Shown here: positions 57,427 through 64,000 of the stretch, piece by piece
How positions within the stretch are numbered: position 1 is the stretch's first letter
Layout of the letters: the number at the start of each line of letters is the position of its first letter
NCBI GenBank assembly: GCA_029891345.1
Contig: CM057000.1
Coordinates: 122,373,838-122,437,837 of the forward strand
Origin: Dryococelus australis
Lineage: Eukaryota > Arthropoda > Insecta > Phasmatodea > Phasmatidae
Direction: 5' to 3'
DNA length: 64,000 bases
The notes under the pieces: generated by a model
What the model was told of the DNA's origin: nothing
The model's database searches: none
The model's input: the letters and a program-made list of their open reading frames with translations, nothing else
Translations under genes and position numbers: made by a program

Positions 57427-58884
57427 TAGAGATGGGTCGAGTCCAGTTTTTCTCATTCCGATCCCTATACAGATTCTTTGGTCGATTCTCGATTCCATTC
57501 TCAATTTTCTTATATAAAATGTATTTTACAGTATTGTTTATGTGGTTTTTAAGCATAGCTTAATATTGAAGAAAGTAGTAATGGTTCAATTCCTGATAAG
57601 TCATTTTCTAACATACAATTTACAGTGTAGGTAAATCAACTAAAATGTGTAGATTTAGAGCGAACTAAAATGTGTAGATTTAGATCTTACCTTTAATAAA
57701 AGAACATCCATTTTGAAATTTTCATAAATTGTTAATACTATTACAAAAAAATACAAGTGTCATGTTATTAAATTCAGTTCTGCACATTAAATTATATCTA
57801 GTGTAAAATAATACAAATGAAAATGCATATATACATTTAAGACAAAACATTTGAATATTAGGCCTAAGATGTTTAGCTTCTTGAAGCTCTTTGGTGGTTT
57901 GTTTCTTTTAGTAACACACCTCATTGATTGAATTACCTACTTGTTACTTTGTCAATCATAAGAGCACCTAAATTTGCATTTGACAGAGATTCTCAAACTC
58001 AGTTTGATTGGGGCAGACACTGCTGAAAATTCTTTCTGTTGAAGAATTGCTATGTTGGCATTTCAACCTGTTTTATTTTTGTACTTGCCAAGTTAACTTT
58101 GTTGGGATTCTGTGTATTTTATTTTAAAGGGAAAAAAAAGGGAACAGTGACGGGTTGGGTACATTAGTTTTACGTCTTTCGTGAGATGGCAATGTTTTGA
58201 TGTTCTTACAAGTGTGTGTGCCATTTTGAGTTCCATATTGTTTTAAAGGAGCAATGGAAAATTTTGTTCCTATGGAAATAACATTTAAATTATTGTAAGT
58301 TCGAAAATTTTAACTTCAATGAAAAAACAAAACGCGATACATATGTCGCTGTTTGATTTCATACAGATGCAGCAATATTCACACACATGCACACAAACAA
58401 TCTCTCTGACCGAAGTTAACCTTACGCACGTTAAATTTGCGTTATAGACAAAAATAAATATTATTCACGCACTACAAGTGTGTTGAAAAGTGTAGCTTTT
58501 TCAGGCCACGCACATTCCAATAATTATAGTAATGGTTTACAAATATATTATTTACAAAACACGCAACCTTAATGTTTGTAAAATTTGCAACCTCTCGAAC
58601 ACGTGTTTTTCATTGGGGTAAACTTTGAAAGTTTACTTCACTGAAATCACGTCAGTTCGTCACTAGAATGAAATAATTAATTTGCAGATTCATTCAGTCA
58701 AATCAACACTGCGCATGTTTACTGAAACCAACAAACTTAAAACTGTATAACACATAATGACCACAGAGTAAATACACAATGGCAACACCACATCACTACT
58801 GTCAACAGTGCTGTTTTCTCTTTCCAGTGTTGCCACAATTTTTACTTCTTGTGATACAGAATTTATAGTGCTGTTTGCAAATAA

Positions 58885-59075
58885 TACCGAAATTGTCATC
58901 TGGCATGCAAGCTTCTGGTAAAAGTACAATATTTACTGTACAGCAGACAATACATTGTACCGTATTTATGTATTACGCTGTGTGCAGAGAATATTGAAAT
59001 TGTCTACTCGCATGCAAGCTTCTAGTAAAAGTAGGATATTTACCATACTTCAGACAATACATTGCCCGGTTAGAC
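58885..59075. repeat. Tandem duplication of about 105 bp inside the hAT
   Basis: The block gaaattgtcatctggcatgcaagcttctggtaaaag...agacaatacattgtacc is repeated as gaaattgtctactcgcatgcaagcttctagtaaaag...agacaatacattgccc, about 105-116 bases later. Confidence 0.85.
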
Positions 59076-59100
59076 TGATTGACAACTTTGTCGAGGATTT

Positions 59101-60750
59101 TCCGCTAGACCTAAAGCGGGGTGATAAACTTTGGTTAGAAGGCGTAAGGTGGGGGGGTGGTTGGTTATTGCTTACTTATACTGTCGTCTTGGGTGTTGTT
59201 GTTGGTGCAGGTTTCACTCAATAGTGGCACGCTCAGTCCACTCCAAAGCGGCAATTCCAGTTGTAGACTGCATTGCTCCAGAAGTTCGGGTTGGCCCAGC
59301 CATATCTTGCCTCAGTTTGGTTTAACAACCCGCTTACCACAGGGCGACACGATGGATGCGTACGAAGGCAAGGCGACAAGTAGATTAGTATGACCGGAGC
59401 AGGCGCTACTGCTTGGTGTCTAAGTTGGGCGGCGCGGACCGGTTTCGCCTGCCTTTCCTGTATAGGAGGTGGTAATGCCAACCACGGTTTGAGCAAGACG
59501 AGCTAGGTATTATTCCCTACGTCTTTTGCCACTCCTTACTCTGTAAGGCATAGAGTAAAACAGTTTGGTGGTTTATGTCATTTACTTAGATAGGAACAGT
59601 TACTACAGCGTAACTCAATAGTGACTTGCTGGCACGAACTCGATAAGAGTCCCCACTGATCCCCCAAGCATGGGGGCTGATCAGGGACAGGGAGCAGTGT
59701 CAACCACCAAGCCTCTACTGGCTGTGCGTTCGCACAGGGTTGAGCGGCAAACCCCAGGCTAATGTCACTTCAGCACTAACTTAGAGCTCGAAGCGAGAAA
59801 TAACCTGAGCTTGCAGCCCCTTCCTATGTGAAGGTGTTTCTAGTGATTGTGGCATCGCTGTTTCTTCCCACCAGCATTAAGTTAGTGCTGGTGGGAAGAA
59901 ACAGGTAGCCGCCTAATGTGGATGTCAACAATCTCTCGATTCCTGTCGACAGTGCACGTCATATTCCGTCTCTAACCATTAACACAGACAAGTACCCTGT
60001 AAATGAAAAGCGGAAGAGTTGTGAACAATGAGCTTTTATAAAATACTCAATAAACACGTTACCCGTGCTACCTCCTACCAAACTGTGGAGTGCTGAAGGT
60101 ATCTGTGCTTCCAGGTATAGGCGACCTGGTTATAGGTTAAAAGAGAAATAGCTGGTTCTAGACGAATACGAAGTTAAAGCTAAACTGAGCTGAGTAAAAT
60201 GTGTCTAGAAGAGACAAGGTGAAGTTAAATACATGTGTACATGTTCACTGGATGACTGGTCGTTGTTGCGTACGTAGATTTCTGGAGGTTCCAGCACTAG
60301 GTAGTGCTCGGGATGTCGTGAGAGAAGAAACAAGAATGACTGCCTTAGCCCTGCAGCTTCTGGATTCATATAGGTGAAGATAGTAGGCTGCCGGCGCGGG
60401 CCTTTAGGTAGGGCGAGCGTCCTACCCTAGTTGGTGTGGGAGTCGAAAAACTCAAATCAGCAGTAGTCAGCGTTTCTGCTTCGTGCCTCTTCAGCAGCGC
60501 TCGGCCTTGCCCGAGGTCCAGGCAGCTTATTGGCTCTCAGCGCGGGGTAAGAGGGTGGCGTACCTGCCGGGTTGCGTAACCTTCAGGTGACGAGAATTCA
60601 CTTATAAGTTCCTGTTGCCTGGTAGAGTAGGTGGCCGAAAATTCATGTAGAAAATTCTCTACGTGTTTCTTACATCTGTAGCAGTGGAAGTAGGAACCTT
60701 ATTGATGAGTTGTAATTGTAATTGATTAGTAGTAGGAGCAGCATGCGTCA
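59101..60750 (-). mobile_element. Solo-LTR-like unit, copy C
   Basis: The right end is GCATGCGTCA, followed by attt. The frame 59496-59233 on the minus strand has RTHPSCRPVVSGLLNQTEA and NPNFWSNAVYNWN, matching copy A. A TATA-like box on the minus strand (cacctatatgaatcc) is near 60.37 kb. The left end is uncertain: attt at 59097-59100 matches the right flank, but the expected TGACGCATG terminus is not seen there, so the 3' end is either truncated or mutated. Confidence 0.65.
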
Positions 60751-61055
60751 ATTTCGTACCGTAAATATATACAAACTAAAAAAAATACTAAAAAATTCAG
60801 ACGCTCTAGCAATGCTATCAATTTCCGTAATAAACAAGCAAGCCTCCGTATTTCCGTAATTGGACATTAAATTCAGTAATAATTACGGAAAATCCGTAAT
60901 CCTTGGCAGCTCTGTATAATTTGTAGCATCATATTTTCCAGCAGTTAAAACATAACACCTTTCATAGGAGCATAGGCTATATGATCCAATATGGACACAA
61001 GGAATCAATAATCAATTCCCGAAACATTGATTAATCGTTTCCGAGTATTGGGTAG

Positions 61056-63030
61056 TAATGCATGTCCGATTAGATTAAGGCTGGATCACAGTTGTTTGGC
61101 TGTGGTTGCACTTCAGCTGGTTGTGCTACTGGTGTTTACGGTTGGATGTGGTAGCTGGACACGTGGCCTTACGTGATGGAACAAAGTTCTTGACGTTGCG
61201 ATTGACAAGTCCCTTAGATTTGTCTGCACTTTGGCTGGTAGCGTGACTAGTTACCGTAGACGACTGGTGGGAGGTGCTAGCGGTAGCAGGCTTACTAACG
61301 TAGTGAGTACGAGGACTTGCTGGGTATAGTTGGTTGAGCCGCTCATTCTCTACCCGGGCTGCAGCGAGGGCCCGAGTTGAAGCAACGCAGAAACTACCAT
61401 TCCACCTGGTAACTGCTGAGCTCCAGAAGTTGGCGTTCTAGATGCCAAGGCGTTCCTTGCTCCGTTTGATTAACCCACACACAACTGGGTGGCAGGCAGG
61501 ATGCGTGCGAAGAGGTGATGACGAGAAAGTAGCTGGATCCTCTGCTGTAGATGGCACAATCTCATTCGGCTCGTCAACTAGCCATAAGGGGGACGGAACC
61601 AGCTGGCTGCTTGGCAGCAAGGCACGCAACTCTTTGCTCCTCCCTCCGTACACCGTGTCTCACTTCAAATGGCATAGAACGGGTTAGCTGCTGAGAGCTA
61701 TGAATTGAGCACCACGGATGTGAGTAGCCCTAGAATATTGTTGCCCAGTAGTGGTTTGGTAGCACGAGCCTAGTGCCTCAGGAGCCCCCCCCCAACAGGC
61801 GAACCAGATGCGTTAAAGCCATGCGGGCTTCCAAGACTATTGACTATTACTGGGTGTGCGATCCCAACCAAGGCCAAGCCGTAGCACCTAACCAAATACC
61901 CCCGCCAGCGCCCAGGTGCTCCGGTAGGGATATAACTCAGGCGTACTGTCTTTCCTTGGATGGAAAGTGTTGCTAGTGGTCGGGGCTCCTCTATTCTACT
62001 CCTCCAGTACCTATATACTTGGCAGGAATAAAATAGATGGCTGTCTAATATGTGTGTATTGCAACTGGAGCTACTTGAAGGGGAGTCTCCAGTTGTAGCT
62101 AGTTCGTAGTAATAATTTTCCGTTCCCGGTCGGCGGTACTCGATTTGAGGTTCTCCCAGCTGTTGATTACAAAGTACTCTATGAATGAGACTCGAAGTTA
62201 AAAAAAACGAAGCAGTGTTAATATGAGCTCAGTAAACACAGTGATGCGTGCTCTCCTATCTAGAAGACCAGTGGCTGGAAGTAAACTTACGGTAGCCAAG
62301 TGTAGGTAACCTGGTCATAGGCCAATTGTGGAAGTGAAATTAAACTGTTGAAAATTGCTTACTACAAATTTAGCTGTAATTGGGGTGTCTGTAGGAGACA
62401 AAGAGTGTGGTATGTCTGGTAGCTACAGAAAGCTTCTGGTAGCTATTGGCGATGGGCGTCGCTGGAGCGTCTGGTTGGAGGTGCTGCAGAGCTCTGATGG
62501 CGATGTCAAGGTAGGCAGCATCTGGTGGATGCTGAAGAGTGTTGAGCAGTTGGTGGCAGCCTCTGGAAGGGCTGCTGAAGATCCAACAGTAGTCGAAGGG
62601 CCCCAGCACTAGAAGTGGCGGAGCGAGCTCAAACACTGAAGAAGAGCAACTGGTGAAGTCCGCCAGGGTAGTGCGTGTCACGGCGGCCACTGGGGAGGGC
62701 ATGTGAAATCGCTCTGCTGTGAGGCCAGAGTGGGGGTAGCACCCTCTGGTCATCTCTTGGCCTTCACATATCCTTGGCGGAACTTGGGCATGCCCCGAGG
62801 TGGCTGATGGCTTGTTGACTCTCAGTGTGCGGGGCGGGGGGTGACATGCCGCTTGCTTTCGCAACCATTCGTATCCACGTGTCCGGCTGCCCTCCAGGAT
62901 TGTGACAGGCCGTAACTTCCGTGTACGGGTTGGCGCAGGGTTTGAATCTCACGTGTGTAGACGTAGTATATTAGGTTGCATTGAGATTAGTCATAATCGT
63001 TGTGGATAGTTGATATAAGCGGCACGCATC
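61056..63030 (-). mobile_element. Solo-LTR-like unit, copy D
   Basis: The left end is TAATGCATGTCC and the right end GGCACGCATC, flanked by GGTAG on both sides (61051-61055 and 63031-63035). Depending on where the last base is placed this is a 4- or 5-bp duplication. The minus-strand frame 61653-61438 has RTHPACHPVVCGLIKRSKE, aligning with copies A and C. Minus-strand sequence after the 5' end follows copy A closely (cacaatcctggagggcagcc, gagatgaccagagggtgcta). No clear TATA box remains. Confidence 0.8.
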
Positions 63031-63082
63031 GGTAGGAATCAATGGTATCGAAGAATCGACTTGGCCCATCCCTAGTTACTAG

Positions 63083-64000
63083 TGCTAGATCCAGCTTGTG
63101 GCTGAACACTTGTGTGTGTGGGTACAGTGCAGTAGGTACTTGTGGATGCTGAACACGTACACGTGTGTAACGTCTAATCGGTGGGGACAGAACAGCTGGA
63201 GTGAGATATGTGATAGGATTTGTCGGCAGTTGGTCTGTTCGGCTGAGGTACTCTGCGAGCCACCGGTGTACCTCATTGCTCAAACGTGTAGTGGCCTGAA
63301 ACAGATTCTTCAGTATCTCTAGATCAACAGGGACAAGAAGATGGCGCTGGGCCTGTGCCTGTTTCTAGGGTGCAAGCTGTCTGATGTAGGCGACTAAAGT
63401 GGGGGTCAGCTCTTGCAAACACCCGGAGGAAATGAGCACTTGCTTCACTTTTTTGTCTGAGTTCACTGCATCAAGAATAAGGCATCTGGAGTACACAATA
63501 CACAGGCTCATATCGAGAGATAAAATGCAGGGATGGTGTACTTTACATATGTTGGGCCATGTGAGTGTCTGGCAACTGGGCGGTCACCCTATTTCATCAG
63601 AGTTCGGCACCTAAACGCGGTGAACAATGAAAATCAGACCTTGCCGCCTGCAGTCCCTACACATGGGTATATGCTCCAGCCAAGTCCTCCCAATCCAGGG
63701 AACAACTCCTTCCGGCACTGAAAGTGCGGTGGAAGAGGAAAGGTAAAACGAGGAGCTATGCTGGACTCCAGCTTCTAGCGCAGTGGCGAGACAAATTGAG
63801 TGTAAGCAATGATTTAAGGTGCAGGCTGGTCAGTTCTGGCAACAAGTGCAGCGGAATACTGAAGACTGGTCCTGAGTCGAATTCTGACTCCGTATTTATA
63901 CTCTGCCAGGCAGCTGCCTCAACATTCATTAGCTGGTGTCTCTTGGACGAGGGGATGCCGCTGAGAGAAGGGTGACGTAAGCATAACTTCTCTGGGGTTA
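63083..64000 (-). mobile_element. Third LTR-element family, copy 2, LTR side
   Basis: Read on the minus strand, a TATA box (cagagtataaatacg, about 63.90 kb) is followed by ccagtcttcagtattccgc, ttgttgccagaactgaccag and accgcactttcagtgccgg. These match, in order, 46.75-46.86 kb and the 110-bp unit at 47.5 kb. The frame 63283-62987 starts in the gag-like region. The LTR continues past the window end. Confidence 0.6.

Larger units (their letters stand above)
57427..63074. mobile_element. Large hAT element (5.65 kb) with nested solo LTRs
   Basis: Termini are TAGAGATGGGTCGAGTCC on the left and the inverse of TAGGGATGGGCCAAGTCG on the right. The 8-bp duplication GTTACTAG is perfect (57419-57426 and 63075-63082). 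Its own sequence is 57.43-59.10 kb, about 60.75-61.06 kb and a short right end; two LTR-like units make up most of the rest. Part of its interior (58.14-58.39 kb) resembles the window start (200-470). No transposase domain is recognisable. Confidence 0.88.

Overview
This is eukaryotic, almost certainly arthropod, genomic DNA: part of one host gene swollen by transposable elements. The only host coding sequence I can support is five short plus-strand exons of the C-terminal region of GBF1 (the large Sec7 Arf guanine-nucleotide exchange factor of the early Golgi; garz in Drosophila), at about 4.8, 21.4, 26.5, 40.3 and 48.9 kb. They have GT-AG junctions and compatible phases and are separated by introns of about 16.4, 5.0, 13.6 and 8.6 kb. 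The conserved spliced gene, long introns, absence of prokaryotic gene organisation and element content (Ty3/gypsy, BEL/Pao, LINE, tRNA-derived SINE, hAT, Tc1 and pogo-like) suggest a large-genome insect. I cannot name the species.

Layout. 0-5 kb: a possible hAT remnant, a solo-LTR-like unit and the first exon. 5-21 kb (intron): a 24-bp minisatellite, a decayed gypsy gag, two LTR-like units of about 2.1 kb, and two copies in opposite orientations of an unidentified retroelement coding region. 21.6-25.5 kb: a gypsy-type element with 5' LTR, tRNA-Lys-type primer site, a gag with PHD-like zinc fingers, protease and reverse transcriptase, broken by stops and frameshifts and cut off in RT. 25.6-26.4 kb: a LINE 3' end followed directly by a SINE, ending about 100 bases before exon 3. 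27-34 kb: LTR-element debris including a BEL/Pao gag on the minus strand. 34-40 kb: a hAT-type MITE, a Tc1-like transposase fragment joined to a gypsy pol fragment, and a foldback element ending about 100 bases before exon 4. 44-46 kb: a hAT nested in a pogo/Tigger-like element. 46-48 kb: a third LTR family, then exon 5. 49-64 kb: a diverged tandem repeat split by a solo LTR, a second solo LTR carrying a nested hAT, and a 5.6-kb hAT that has split a second copy of the third LTR family and itself contains two more solo LTRs.

No autonomous element looks intact, and nothing here forms an operon or pathway. The most informative signals are the nested target-site duplications, which give an insertion order; the PHD-like fingers in the gypsy gag; a family of about 2-kb LTR-like units with near-palindromic TGACGCATGC ends, 4-bp duplications and a recurring ORF segment; and tRNA T-arm-like motifs repeated in one LTR family. 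Homologies were judged by eye; no alignment or database search was run.
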